This document shows positions 7,559 through 14,645 of a DNA stretch of 33,871 bases, one piece after another. Source of the DNA: a virus; the IMG/VR virus record IMGVR_UViG_3300029922_001249, positions 1 through 33,871 of that record; one strand, written 5' to 3'. The notes under the pieces were generated by a model. It was not told the origin of the DNA. It searched no databases and saw only the letters and a program-made list of their open reading frames with translations. The position numbers and the translations under genes were made by a program. Every line of letters begins with the position of its first letter. Within the stretch, counting starts at the first letter, position 1.

Positions 7559-7903
7559 TTATGTTACAACTACTGGCGCATCCACTGGTGTGTCCGTTGC
7601 TACTTCGACTTCTGCTGCTGCTAACGTCGCTTCCGCCGCAGCAAGTTTTGCATCTCTGTCTTGCTCGATTGTAGCGTGACGCCGACAGAGTTGATAAGAA
7701 GTAACAGACTCATCCACTGCTTCTGGAATCTCTGTTTCATTTACTGTGTGCGCTGGCACCGTAGTTTGTGTAACTGCTGACACAAGCACATCTCCGGCTC
7801 TCCAGCATTGCATATGGTTTGGTAGAAGCCCAGAGCATTTACCGATTGGTACTCCTGTGCCACTGTCTGGCCCAAGGTCTGCGTAAGTTTTTGTGGTTGA
7901 CAT
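7559..7903 (-). CDS. Hypothetical protein with a small metal-binding pattern (114 aa)
   Basis: The N-terminal two-thirds carry C23, C33, C73 and H76 (LCRRH), which could hold one zinc. The rest is an Ala/Val/Asp/Glu-rich tail (AEATLAAAEVEVATDTPVD), probably helical then disordered. AGGAG precedes the ATG at ten-base spacing. It sits between the nuclease and Sak4-like genes, so a role around recombination is possible, but nothing in the sequence shows it. Confidence 0.55.
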   Translation of the reverse strand: MSTTKTYADLGPDSGTGVPIGKCSGLLPNHMQCWRAGDVLVSAVTQTTVPAHTVNETEIPEAVDESVTSYQLCRRHATIEQDRDAKLAAAEATLAAAEVEVATDTPVDAPVVVT

Positions 7904-7923
7904 TTTAATTCTTTCTCCTGCTC

Positions 7924-8979
7924 CTATGTGTTAGGTGCTACTTCTTCTGTGTTCCAGATTGGTAGCTGTACAAAACCATTTTTGAGTGTGGCAAGCTCAC
8001 CATCGGTGGAGCCTTGCCGACATACATCACGGTAGTCACATACACCGTAATGCCAGTTTACACATGCAGTTGTGTTACGTGGGACTGGCATCTGTGCAGC
8101 TACAAGCTCCATATCATCCACAAGATGATGTACAGTGTTTATCATTCTGTTTCTGTATGCCTCAAGCTGCTCAGCAGACTTTCTGATTGGTACACGCTTA
8201 AAACGTTCTTCTGGATTGGTTGTGGGTTTCTTCTGAATGAGGTTCATCAGAATCTTCGAGCAATCACGTTTTAGAAGCTGCTCCTCTGGTACAAGTGTTG
8301 GGAGAATCTTCGAGAGTGCGAAGATGTATCCGACTGGGCCTTCCTCGGTTTCAAATTGTAACCCAGGATCGCCGCGGAAAGTGCCCATGGTTTTATGATC
8401 CATGGGACAAATGAAGTAGCCATCATCCACAATCAAGTCCATCCGTCCAGCGAGATAAATCTCAATCTCCTCGCCGATGTAAAGTGGAACTTCACCATTG
8501 CGCCCAAAAGATACCTCAGCGCCAAGAATGCGAAGCTTCTCATTCTGTGGCGTCATCACTGTACCATACTGCGCAAGCAGTCCAACAAACCCATGCATAC
8601 CGCCGATGAGCTTGTACTCCTTGTGCTCACAGTGCTCGTCCATTTTTGCTTCGTGCCACTCAGCAACCGCTCTATCAGTCGCCCACGGCCATAGATCAAA
8701 GCCAGGTTTGCGAAAGTCTTGGTAGTAGATTTCAAACATCTTGTGTAGAAGGATACCAAAGTCTAAGTACCAGCTACGTTGACGTTCGCCCTCAACACGT
8801 ATGCCTTTCTTCTGCAAACCAAATACATTCCCGTACACGAAATGCTGAGAACAATTTCTATAAGTTTGCAAAAGGTGATTGTCTACTACCACAATAAGCT
8901 TTTGCTTTTGCTCATCCCAGTACATCCACGGTAGTGGATTCCGAGTTAGAAACTCTAAAAGCTCGACGCTCGGTTTCAT
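7924..8979 (-). CDS. PD-(D/E)XK nuclease with Fe-S-type cysteines (Cas4/RecB-like)
   Basis: A 351-residue protein starting at ATG 8979, one base after the upstream stop; a longer start at 9057 would overlap that gene by 77 bases. Motifs of the RecB/Cas4 family are present: FGILLHKMFE (H79), E155 in GAEVSF, D181 in AGRMDLIVDD, and D194-H-K196. C43 near the N-terminus with C306, C314 and C320 near the C-terminus matches the AddB/Cas4 four-cysteine 4Fe-4S arrangement. It is probably an exonuclease giving 3' single strands for the Sak4/SSB pair downstream. No cas1 or cas2 is present. Confidence 0.85.
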   Translation of the reverse strand: MKPSVELLEFLTRNPLPWMYWDEQKQKLIVVVDNHLLQTYRNCSQHFVYGNVFGLQKKGIRVEGERQRSWYLDFGILLHKMFEIYYQDFRKPGFDLWPWATDRAVAEWHEAKMDEHCEHKEYKLIGGMHGFVGLLAQYGTVMTPQNEKLRILGAEVSFGRNGEVPLYIGEEIEIYLAGRMDLIVDDGYFICPMDHKTMGTFRGDPGLQFETEEGPVGYIFALSKILPTLVPEEQLLKRDCSKILMNLIQKKPTTNPEERFKRVPIRKSAEQLEAYRNRMINTVHHLVDDMELVAAQMPVPRNTTACVNWHYGVCDYRDVCRQGSTDGELATLKNGFVQLPIWNTEEVAPNT

Positions 8980-8980
8980 G

Positions 8981-9301
8981 TTAGGACAACCTTTCTGAGA
9001 TAAGATGCGCGTAGCCTTCGATGTCAACCCAGGAGTCTTTGTAGGTTGGGTCGCCATTAAGAATACGTGCTATCTTATGCTGTATCATGTCCAGAGCTTC
9101 TCTCATGTCTGGGCTAAGATTATGCCAGTTAAAACAAACGTGCATATCAGCCTTTAGACTCTGCGCTATTTGTGCGTGGTCTGAGAACTTTCCGTATTTC
9201 TTTCTACGCTCTGCAAGCACACTTTCCACAAAAGGCAGCGGCTTAACATGCGAAGCCTGCTCTACCTTTTTTGCTGGTCTTAGGTACACTCCTCTTGGCA
9301 T
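8981..9301 (-). CDS. DUF6378-family phage protein (106 aa)
   Basis: The C-terminal half has the family pattern: RRKKYGKFSDHAQIAQSLK, then MREALDMIQHKIARIL, then DSWVDIEGYAHLI. These short all-helical proteins occur widely in phage early operons and resemble MazG-type helices, but no activity is established that I know of. The N-terminus (MPRGVYLRPAKK) is basic. An AAAGGGTG site precedes the ATG. It lies one base before the nuclease gene, suggesting coupled translation. Confidence 0.75.
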   Translation of the reverse strand: MPRGVYLRPAKKVEQASHVKPLPFVESVLAERRKKYGKFSDHAQIAQSLKADMHVCFNWHNLSPDMREALDMIQHKIARILNGDPTYKDSWVDIEGYAHLISERLS

Positions 9302-9308
9302 TCTGGTT

Positions 9309-9584
9309 TCACCCTTTCTCTATCAATTCAAATTCGACAATCTCAATTTCTTGAGATCTGCGTCCTGGAACTGAACGTGGCTCAAGATCAACATCCTCTC
9401 CACAGCCTCGCCATCCCCATTTACCGGCTTTCCAGGCATTCAAAGTATTTGAGGCGGCACTTCTGCGAGAGAATAACCTTGGATCGTTTTTTGCTGTGAA
9501 GTCTCTATAAGAGTTCACTTTTCCTCTCTTTCCATGAGGAAGATACAATCCGGTTACCTTATCTCTTAGTGCAAATGCTTTCAT
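9309..9584 (-). CDS. Small hypothetical phage protein (91 aa)
   Basis: A basic N-terminal half (KVTGLYLPHGKRGKVNSYRD), a middle with SAASNTLNAWKAGKWGWRG, and an acidic beta-strand end (IEIVEFELIEKG). The pattern of a modified-residue-like tag followed by a small beta strand is often seen in short phage proteins, but no named family is recognised. AAGGAG precedes the ATG and the gene is in the same operon as its neighbours. Confidence 0.6.
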   Translation of the reverse strand: MKAFALRDKVTGLYLPHGKRGKVNSYRDFTAKNDPRLFSRRSAASNTLNAWKAGKWGWRGCGEDVDLEPRSVPGRRSQEIEIVEFELIEKG

Positions 9585-9594
9585 CGGCTTCTCC

Positions 9595-10347
9595 TTATTT
9601 CTTGATTAGCTTCATAATATCATTCAACCCCAAGCCCTTAGCTTGCATCTGCTTTAACATCGCCGCAAGCTGCTCTTGCTGCTTGTTTTTACTAACCGTG
9701 CGAGTTTTCTTCACGGTCGTGGTTGTAGAATCATGCACAGTTGTTGTTGCTGGCGTTGGAATATGTATCTTCACTCCAGCATATCGGTGCATATACTCTG
9801 TACGTTTGCGTTCCTGCTCAGCGATCATCAAGCTAAGGATGTTCCGATGGTATTCTATCGAAAGATCAAGCTCCATGTCTGAAAGTTCTACAATCTTACG
9901 CTGACTGAAAAGCCAATCCAGACCATCGATCTTGATCTCACGCGCTTTACGACGGTAGAAAGTCGTTGTGCCGGTTTCGTCGTTCTTGTGTTCGTAGGTC
10001 TTTGTGATTGTACTCTTGGACATTGAAATGTCGCTAAGGCAGTTGACGCAATACTGCGCATCCACCGAAGAAGCAAAGTGCAAGCAGAATGCTTGGCCGC
10101 ACCGTGCACAGCAAATGCAGGTCTTGGTTGTGAGATTCAACTCCAAACACACATCACACACTGTGGATGTTAGATGCGCTTCTTCTACCGGAGTAGCTTC
10201 TAATGGAATATCCGTAGCTATTGCTTCCTCCGCGGAGATTTCCTCCGGCTCGTCTGTTGGTGCAAAGAATACTTCTTGCACGGGTTCCTCAAGTGCAGAA
10301 TCTTCTGACTCATCGGCTGGAAATAACTCTTGTTCTTCTTCTGGCAT
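9595..10347 (-). CDS. Acidic protein with a cross-brace-like zinc finger (250 aa)
   Basis: Residues 1-55 are strongly acidic and probably disordered (many Glu/Asp/Pro). Residues 64-103 hold C64-C67, C77-C79-C80-C83, C88-H90 and C100-C103, resembling FYVE/B-box/RING-type two-zinc fingers. The C-terminal half is helical and basic (VKKTRTVSKNKQQEQLAAML) and ends in a Lys-rich helix. A ribosome binding site (TAAGGAG) is present. A ubiquitin-type role is not expected in a phage; a protein- or nucleic-acid-binding zinc module is the reasonable reading. Function unknown. Confidence 0.65.
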   Translation of the reverse strand: MPEEEQELFPADESEDSALEEPVQEVFFAPTDEPEEISAEEAIATDIPLEATPVEEAHLTSTVCDVCLELNLTTKTCICCARCGQAFCLHFASSVDAQYCVNCLSDISMSKSTITKTYEHKNDETGTTTFYRRKAREIKIDGLDWLFSQRKIVELSDMELDLSIEYHRNILSLMIAEQERKRTEYMHRYAGVKIHIPTPATTTVHDSTTTTVKKTRTVSKNKQQEQLAAMLKQMQAKGLGLNDIMKLIKK

Positions 10348-10355
10348 GTTGCTCC

Positions 10356-10583
10356 TTACGCTTCTCGCGTGGACTGCCCAAATTGGGATTTTCGTAGCGC
10401 TTCCTCTGCTCGGTGCTTTTCCGCCGGCAAAAGAAGCCTTGCTTCTGGAATCCTGCCTTCAAAGTACAAATGCAATAGTACTCGTATCAAAGCAGAAGCA
10501 GAAGCTCCTTCTTTCTTTAGAGCTTCTGCTTGTGACTTGAGGATTCGCATTGTGGTTGCTGTGGTACTTTCGGACTGGCTCAT
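10356..10583 (-). CDS. Small hypothetical helical protein (75 aa)
   Basis: I chose ATG 10583 (MSQSESTTATTMRILKSQAE) because GAGGT lies five bases upstream and a strong promoter ends about 45 bases before it; longer in-frame starts would run through the promoter. The product is helical (KSQAEALKKEGASASALIRV) with a charged C-terminus. It is the first gene of the long leftward replication operon. No family is recognised. Confidence 0.6.
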   Translation of the reverse strand: MSQSESTTATTMRILKSQAEALKKEGASASALIRVLLHLYFEGRIPEARLLLPAEKHRAEEALRKSQFGQSTREA

Positions 10584-10628
10584 AGTACCTCGATGCGGTA
10601 GGGTTGCCTTTCCCAAGGCGACTCCCCT

Positions 10629-10658
10629 AGTATACAGCCGCAAAGTTCCGCCTGTCAA
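10629..10658 (-). promoter_or_regulatory. Sigma-70-type promoter of the leftward replication operon
   Basis: On the minus strand, TTGACA (10653-10658), an 18-base spacer and TATACT (10629-10634) lie about 45 bases upstream of the ATG at 10583. The -35 is consensus and the -10 differs at one base. A short GCCTT-GGGA-AAGGC hairpin lies between promoter and start. The rest of the gap (10659-10773) is GC-rich with no gene that I can support. Confidence 0.8.
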
Positions 10659-10773
10659 GAGGGGTGCATACGGCCATGAAATGCCGCAAGACGTTGAAAA
10701 CAAAGGGTTGGCATCCCTCCGACCCGCCAGGACCGCCCCGCCTCCAAGGGCGACCCCGGCGCAAGCCGTAGCA

Positions 10774-10971
10774 TCAACTTTCAGTCTCAATCGGCCTGTC
10801 TTCTGTGTCAGACCAGTCCTCTGGAATATCATCCTTCCAGTCATCATCTTCATACACATCTTCATCGAAGGGTTCGTCTTGCTCGTGGGCTTGGAACGCT
10901 GGCTCATAATCACCAGTTCCAAGATGCTGACGTTCCATTAGACGTTCTGCTTCATCGCGGGATTGCGGCAT
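10774..10971 (-). CDS. Small very acidic protein (65 aa)
   Basis: AAGGAGG lies six bases before the ATG at 10971, inside the last 20 bases of the FtsK-like gene. The protein is dominated by Asp and Glu (DEPFDEDVYEDDDWKDD) after a short helical start and is probably disordered. Such acidic phage proteins can act as DNA mimics, but length and composition alone do not prove this. It is the last gene before the 10.6-kb promoter region. Confidence 0.6.
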   Translation of the reverse strand: MPQSRDEAERLMERQHLGTGDYEPAFQAHEQDEPFDEDVYEDDDWKDDIPEDWSDTEDRPIETES

Positions 10972-12160
10972 ATTGCCTCCTTATTTGTTCGTTTTGCTCA
11001 ATGAGAGTTGCAATGTCTGTGATGCTAACGAACGCACTATGCGCTCGCCGTACAACGTCGTTGCCAGCTATCTTGTACAGGTAATCTCCCATACCGAGAA
11101 GATTCTGTGCGCCGTCAGCATCCAGCACAACACGACTGTCTACACGTGCCGGGACTTTGAAACACACGCGAGCTGGAAAGTTGTTTTTGATTGTGCCGGG
11201 GAGAACATCTACCGAGGGTCGTTGTGTGGCCAGAATAAGATGTACTCCGGCAGCACGAGAGATTTGGCTGATTTGTTGAAGCAGAAATTCTATACTCGGT
11301 GAACGAAGCTTCTTTTCCATCTGCATAAGCTCTGCTTCATCTTGCATAAAAACATCCGCGAGTTCATCTACGATGAGGATTTTGTACTTCATTCTGTGAG
11401 AATCAATAAGCTCTGGTCTGTCAGGATTGTAATAGCCCTCATTCATTTGATTCCACTCCCGAATGTTCCTCACCAGCCCACTCATTTGCATGTTTCTCAG
11501 TCTAACTTCTTCAAGTAACTGGACGAGGCTTGCTCTGAGGTCGCTGATGTTGTTGAGGACATATTTAACATGAGATAGTCCCCTGAATAGTACGAGATCA
11601 AGGTTTTTTGTGTCCACGAGTATAAACTCCAGCTCTTCTGGGCTGCGAAATAAAGCAAGCGAACATATAAGCTGGGCCGTGAAGACAGATTTACCTGAAT
11701 TCGTTGCGCCCGCAATGAGTAGGTGAGGTTGAGTCGCCAGATCCGCATATAGATGTTCTCCTGTAGTGGATTGGCCGAGCAACAGTGGCAAAGCCATTCC
11801 AGCGGTTTCGGTAGAAGTCATCATTTTATGGAGACAGGCATCGAAATGTATAGTTTGCCTATCCTCACGTGGCACCGCAATTGAGATTTCGCCGAGAGCG
11901 CGGTCAACGGAAACGCTTTCCACGGCGAGAGAGCCTGCAATTTCTTCTTCTTTGTTTAGCACGGAAGAAAACTTCGGCTCGCCGACAGGTTGGAAGTAAA
12001 AGGTACGTACAACTGGGCCTTCTACCAGACGTGTAAAAACCGCGCCGAAGCCGAGTACTAGCATCTTACGTGTTAGGACAGAAACTTGTTTCTGTACTAG
12101 CGGTGAGTAGGATGCTAGAAGAGCGGCTTGTGCGCGGGCGGTTTCAGAAGGAAGCCTCAT
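10952..12160 (-). CDS. FtsK/SpoIIIE-type DNA translocase motor
   Basis: The 402 residues contain the whole FtsK alpha/beta motor: DNA-contact strand region to about 135, Walker A GATNSGKS (151-158), the FtsK-specific FILVDTKNLDLVLFRG (179-194), Walker B ILIVDE (261-266), and ATQRPSVDVLPGTIKNN with SRVVLDADGAQNLLGMGD (311-359). These segments closely parallel bacterial FtsK. There is no membrane domain and no gamma (KOPS-reading) winged helix at the C-terminus. Two tiny membrane proteins are encoded immediately upstream, overlapping by ATGA. The motor probably moves on phage double-stranded DNA in replication, segregation or conjugation-like transfer; packaging is done by the terminase at 22940. 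Family certain, role inferred. Confidence 0.93.
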   Translation of the reverse strand: MRLPSETARAQAALLASYSPLVQKQVSVLTRKMLVLGFGAVFTRLVEGPVVRTFYFQPVGEPKFSSVLNKEEEIAGSLAVESVSVDRALGEISIAVPREDRQTIHFDACLHKMMTSTETAGMALPLLLGQSTTGEHLYADLATQPHLLIAGATNSGKSVFTAQLICSLALFRSPEELEFILVDTKNLDLVLFRGLSHVKYVLNNISDLRASLVQLLEEVRLRNMQMSGLVRNIREWNQMNEGYYNPDRPELIDSHRMKYKILIVDELADVFMQDEAELMQMEKKLRSPSIEFLLQQISQISRAAGVHLILATQRPSVDVLPGTIKNNFPARVCFKVPARVDSRVVLDADGAQNLLGMGDYLYKIAGNDVVRRAHSAFVSITDIATLIEQNEQIRRQYAAIPR

Positions 12161-12303
12161 CGAGAATACCTTCCTAGCATGAAAATAACATAAGCACCGG
12201 CTCCTGTTACAAAGCCGACTAAAGCTTCATGAAAATCATCTGTCCAAAGTATTGCAAAACCGACAAGAAAAGCCAAGAAAATGGTTATTAGAAGTCTTTT
12301 CAT
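12157..12303 (-). CDS. Tiny membrane protein (48 aa)
   Basis: ATG 12303 follows GGGGAGGA at about six bases, and the frame ends at 12157 as an ATGA overlap with the FtsK-like gene. The product has two hydrophobic segments: residues 4-19 (LLITIFLAFLVGFAIL) and about 28-44 (LVGFVTGAGAYVIFMLG), joined by a short acidic turn, so it is probably a hairpin in the membrane. Direct coupling to the motor suggests it may anchor or modulate it, replacing the missing FtsK membrane domain. This is inference from neighbourhood. Confidence 0.65.
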   Translation of the reverse strand: MKRLLITIFLAFLVGFAILWTDDFHEALVGFVTGAGAYVIFMLGRYSR

Positions 12304-12304
12304 A

Positions 12305-12427
12305 CTATTCCTCCCCTTCCCAGAAGTGTTCTACAAGCTCTTTCCATAAACGCAGAGCAAGCTCGTAGAGTTTAATCAGACCAAATGTTCCAAGAAGAAT
12401 TAAAAAGAAAACTATAAACTCAGTCAT
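12305..12427 (-). CDS. Tiny membrane protein (40 aa)
   Basis: ATG 12427 has GGAGG eight bases upstream and overlaps the end of the HTH gene; the stop is one base before the next start. Residues 3-18 are a hydrophobic helix (EFIVFFLILLGTFGLI), followed by an amphipathic acidic tail (LWKELVEHFWEGEE). A single-pass membrane protein is likely. It lies in the FtsK cluster. Function unknown. Confidence 0.6.
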   Translation of the reverse strand: MTEFIVFFLILLGTFGLIKLYELALRLWKELVEHFWEGEE

Positions 12428-12701
12428 CTTTCGAACCTCCATCGGAGAACAGCTCACGGACAGCACAGTTACATTCTACGGAGTTTGCTTGGAAAACATC
12501 TTTGTCATCTTCTACAAGTCTGCAAATTACAAAAGAAAGTACTTCAAAAGCTCCAGGGATTTGCTTGAGCTTCTTGATTGCGTTTTTGTAGTCTGTAGCT
12601 ACCGTGTGCTCGGAAATTTGAAGCTCAGCTGCGATTTGAGCGAGAGTCTTTACAGAATTTAGCCGTGGTTGACCGGGCTTTGGGCCGCGTTTCTTGCTCA
12701 T
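12420..12701 (-). CDS. Sigma-region-4-like helix-turn-helix protein (93 aa)
   Basis: A basic N-terminus (KKRGPKPGQPRLN) is followed by a typical HTH: TLAQIAAELQISEHTVATDYKNAIKKLKQI (about residues 19-48). This resembles sigma-70 region 4 or small phage late regulators. The C-terminus is acidic with two adjacent cysteines. GGGGAG precedes the ATG, which overlaps the vWA gene stop. It is probably a DNA-binding regulator of phage transcription; whether it binds RNA polymerase is unknown. Confidence 0.7.
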   Translation of the reverse strand: MSKKRGPKPGQPRLNSVKTLAQIAAELQISEHTVATDYKNAIKKLKQIPGAFEVLSFVICRLVEDDKDVFQANSVECNCAVRELFSDGGSKDD

Positions 12702-13489
12702 GCTTTCTCCCCACTTTCTACCGCTGCACGGAAACTGCCGCTAGAAAGCATCAGCCGGTTGATTGGCGCAAGGTACTTGAACGCTGTACGAAAGTTTACC
12801 TTCGCCGGATCAAAGTGTAGGAAGTATCCGCCGGTTTGCTCGCTGAGATAGCGAAGCAGGTCCATCTGATGATGCTTATAATCAGAACCACGTCCAAAGT
12901 ACACCGTGTCGATGGGGATACAGCCGCTGGCTGGCGCTACAGCGTGTGCGATCTTGATGATTACATCCGCTGAGGATTTCCAAGCATCGATTTGGCCACT
13001 GTAGTAGTCTTCTATCGAAGCTTTTTCATCATCTTCTGCTTGCAGGTGGTCTGTAGGAGAACCGTCGGTGAAAGCTACAAGTCGAGTAAGTGTGGGAGTG
13101 GCATTTAACGCATTTTTGAGTGTGTTAAAGAACGGTGTGCCACCGCTGGAGAGGTCAGCTTCTTTGATATCTAGTCCAAGCTGCGGCAAATCGCTGCGGA
13201 GACTCTGAAGCTGGTTGTGAGTATTCATAAAATGCACAGCAACAGCAGTCTGGTTGGGGATGCAGTTTCGTAGAAACTCTACAACACCTTCTTTGGCGTT
13301 GCCGATTTGGCTATCCATGCTACCGCTATCATCAAATACAACACGGATGCGATCTGTACACTTATCTGGCGAGATATAGCGTACAAGCGCATCCGGCTTG
13401 GCGCCACTAGCTGCTTTTGCGGCAGCGATAGCGGCGGCTTTTGCGTCCACCGAAGAGGGTGGTTTGTAGCTACCTATTTGGAAGGGCAT
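12698..13489 (-). CDS. von Willebrand factor A (vWA) domain protein
   Basis: A 263-residue protein. After an Ala/Lys-rich start, residues about 47-230 form a vWA domain with a full metal-ion-dependent adhesion site: D53-x-S55-x-S57 (DDSGS), T118 (SGGTPF) and D142 (AFTDGSP). It should bind a protein ligand through a divalent metal. A cytoplasmic role is likely because no signal peptide or membrane segment is seen. vWA proteins often pair with MoxR-type ATPases, but none is here; its neighbours are a J-domain protein and an HTH protein. The ATG is preceded by an AGGAGAAAACCAAA leader also used upstream of 14553. Confidence 0.85.
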   Translation of the reverse strand: MPFQIGSYKPPSSVDAKAAAIAAAKAASGAKPDALVRYISPDKCTDRIRVVFDDSGSMDSQIGNAKEGVVEFLRNCIPNQTAVAVHFMNTHNQLQSLRSDLPQLGLDIKEADLSSGGTPFFNTLKNALNATPTLTRLVAFTDGSPTDHLQAEDDEKASIEDYYSGQIDAWKSSADVIIKIAHAVAPASGCIPIDTVYFGRGSDYKHHQMDLLRYLSEQTGGYFLHFDPAKVNFRTAFKYLAPINRLMLSSGSFRAAVESGEKA

Positions 13490-13656
13490 TTTGGTTTTCT
13501 CCTATCGTACATGGTTAAAATTGATTCTGGTATTCTCCAGTCTCTCGCTTGAAAAAATTTTATAGCTTTGTCAAGAGCTACTTCAAAAGAGAGGTCAGAT
13601 TCTTTTCTTAAAGTGCAAACAGCTTTCAAGATTGAAAAAGGAGGTTCTTTAGCCAT
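13474..13656 (-). CDS. Small hypothetical protein (60 aa)
   Basis: ATG 13656 follows GGAG at nine bases and overlaps the end of the J-domain gene by eight bases; the stop overlaps the vWA start by 16 bases. The product is basic and helical (MAKEPPFSILKAVC..., FEVALDKAIKFFQARDW). No family is recognised. Overlaps on both sides suggest translation in fixed ratio with the J-domain and vWA proteins. Confidence 0.6.
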   Translation of the reverse strand: MAKEPPFSILKAVCTLRKESDLSFEVALDKAIKFFQARDWRIPESILTMYDRRKPKCPSK

Positions 13657-14221
13657 TGTACACACTCCAGAGCATGTTAAGCTCGGACATTTTGCTACCG
13701 TCGCCGTTGTTACGGTCTGGATGGTATCGCAGCGCCGCTTGACGGTAAGCGCGCTTGTCTAGCACCGGTCCCATAAGATCAGAAAGCTTCGCAGCAACAG
13801 TTTCCTTGGTCAAAGCTGGAGTTTTTGCTGGAGCGCTTTGCTGGTAGAAAAAATCCTCTGGTCTTGGCGCACGTGCGCGTTTGCCAGAAAGGTCAATGCG
13901 GTTGTTTGCTGCTTGAGAAGTAAGGTCTTCTACCTCAACACACTGTACTTCGTGTCCCATTGCGGCGGTAATTTGTCGCAGGCGATCAAGTACAGCAACG
14001 CCACAATTTCCTAGATAGCTCCAACACTTTGTACTATCGTCGTAACTTCGAAGACCAATTGGTGGCTCTTTGAGTGTGGTTTTGCAAAGGTCAAAAAGAA
14101 CCTTCTCAAGGTTGGTGCTAAATGCAATTGCGAGTCTGCCGTCGCTGTACGACGAGAGACGAAGCTCAAGAAGTACAGTAGCGCCAGCTGCATCACGGTG
14201 TTGTTCGTAGTATACGTACAC
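13649..14221 (-). CDS. J-domain protein (C-terminal HPD J-domain, no zinc finger)
   Basis: A 190-residue protein with a GTG start at 14221 (GGAAGGT upstream). Residues about 138-190 resemble a J-domain: a short helix I, helix II DKRAYRQAALRYHPDRN with H167-P168-D169, and helix III MSELNMLWSVYNG. The HPD loop is what stimulates DnaK ATPase. Residues 1-90 are a beta/alpha module ending in YDDSTKCWSYLGN, resembling the small substrate modules (WDPxxKxW type) found on some helicases; this part is uncertain. Residues 110-135 are a basic, Pro-rich linker. No Gly/Phe region or DnaJ zinc finger is present. The likely partner is the host DnaK. Confidence 0.78.
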   Translation of the reverse strand: MYVYYEQHRDAAGATVLLELRLSSYSDGRLAIAFSTNLEKVLFDLCKTTLKEPPIGLRSYDDSTKCWSYLGNCGVAVLDRLRQITAAMGHEVQCVEVEDLTSQAANNRIDLSGKRARAPRPEDFFYQQSAPAKTPALTKETVAAKLSDLMGPVLDKRAYRQAALRYHPDRNNGDGSKMSELNMLWSVYNG

Positions 14222-14301
14222 GTCTGCTACCTTCCCCGCGGCAACGCCGCATTTGGAATGTTTATGGGTGTGTTGGATGATTGTGGCTGTTGGTGCTGTT
14301 A

Positions 14302-14553
14302 CTACCGAAGTCCTGCTGCTCTTGCTTCATCGCACCAACGCTGCCAGTTTAGGCTCTCAATCTTAGAGGCTACTGTATAAGCTCTGCTGGTAGCTTTCAA
14401 ATTTTTAAAAAGCTCATAACGCATCGTAAGAAACAAAGCTTCTCCTCTGCTTGTATAAAAAGCATGTGTCAGTATTCTGTATGCTTTGACAGCGCGCTTT
14501 TCAGTGTTATTGAGTCCTCGCATTAGCTTCATTGTTTCGCTAGGCTGTGGCAT
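14302..14553 (-). CDS. Small hypothetical helical basic protein (83 aa)
   Basis: I chose ATG 14553 because GGAGAAAACCAAA directly precedes it; the longer frame from 14694 would read through a strong terminator. The product is helical and basic (NNTEKRAVKAYRILTHAFY..., ending CDEARAAGLR). No family is recognised. It begins the unit that runs through the J-domain and vWA genes. Confidence 0.6.
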   Translation of the reverse strand: MPQPSETMKLMRGLNNTEKRAVKAYRILTHAFYTSRGEALFLTMRYELFKNLKATSRAYTVASKIESLNWQRWCDEARAAGLR

Positions 14554-14603
14554 TTTGGTTTTCTCCTTTATATTGGTTTGGTTGTGCAGATCGTCTGTGA
14601 AGG

Positions 14604-14645
14604 AAAAAATCGGGCAACCAGCCGATCCGCTTTTGCTGGTTGCCC
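14604..14645 (-). terminator. Intrinsic terminator 50 bases upstream of the 14553 start
   Basis: On the minus strand, GGGCAACCAGC (14635-14645) and GCTGGTTGCCC (14612-14622) form a perfect 11-bp stem with a 12-nt loop, followed by GATTTTTT. It terminates transcription from the 15402 unit. It may also act as an attenuator for the gene at 14553, because there is little room for a promoter between. A second hairpin (GTCGCC-6-GGCGAC, 14664-14681) lies just upstream. Confidence 0.85.

Noticed and set aside
7924-8979. Cas4-like nuclease as part of a CRISPR-Cas system
   Set aside because: No cas1, cas2, effector or array is present; the Sak4-like and SSB-like neighbours indicate recombination.
10584-10922. 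Longer N-terminal extension of the 10356 gene
   Set aside because: The extension would read through a strong promoter and part of a neighbouring gene; ATG 10583 has a good ribosome binding site.
12698-13489. vWA protein as part of a MoxR-vWA or ternary defence system
   Set aside because: No MoxR-type ATPase or other known partner lies nearby, so only the domain itself is claimed.
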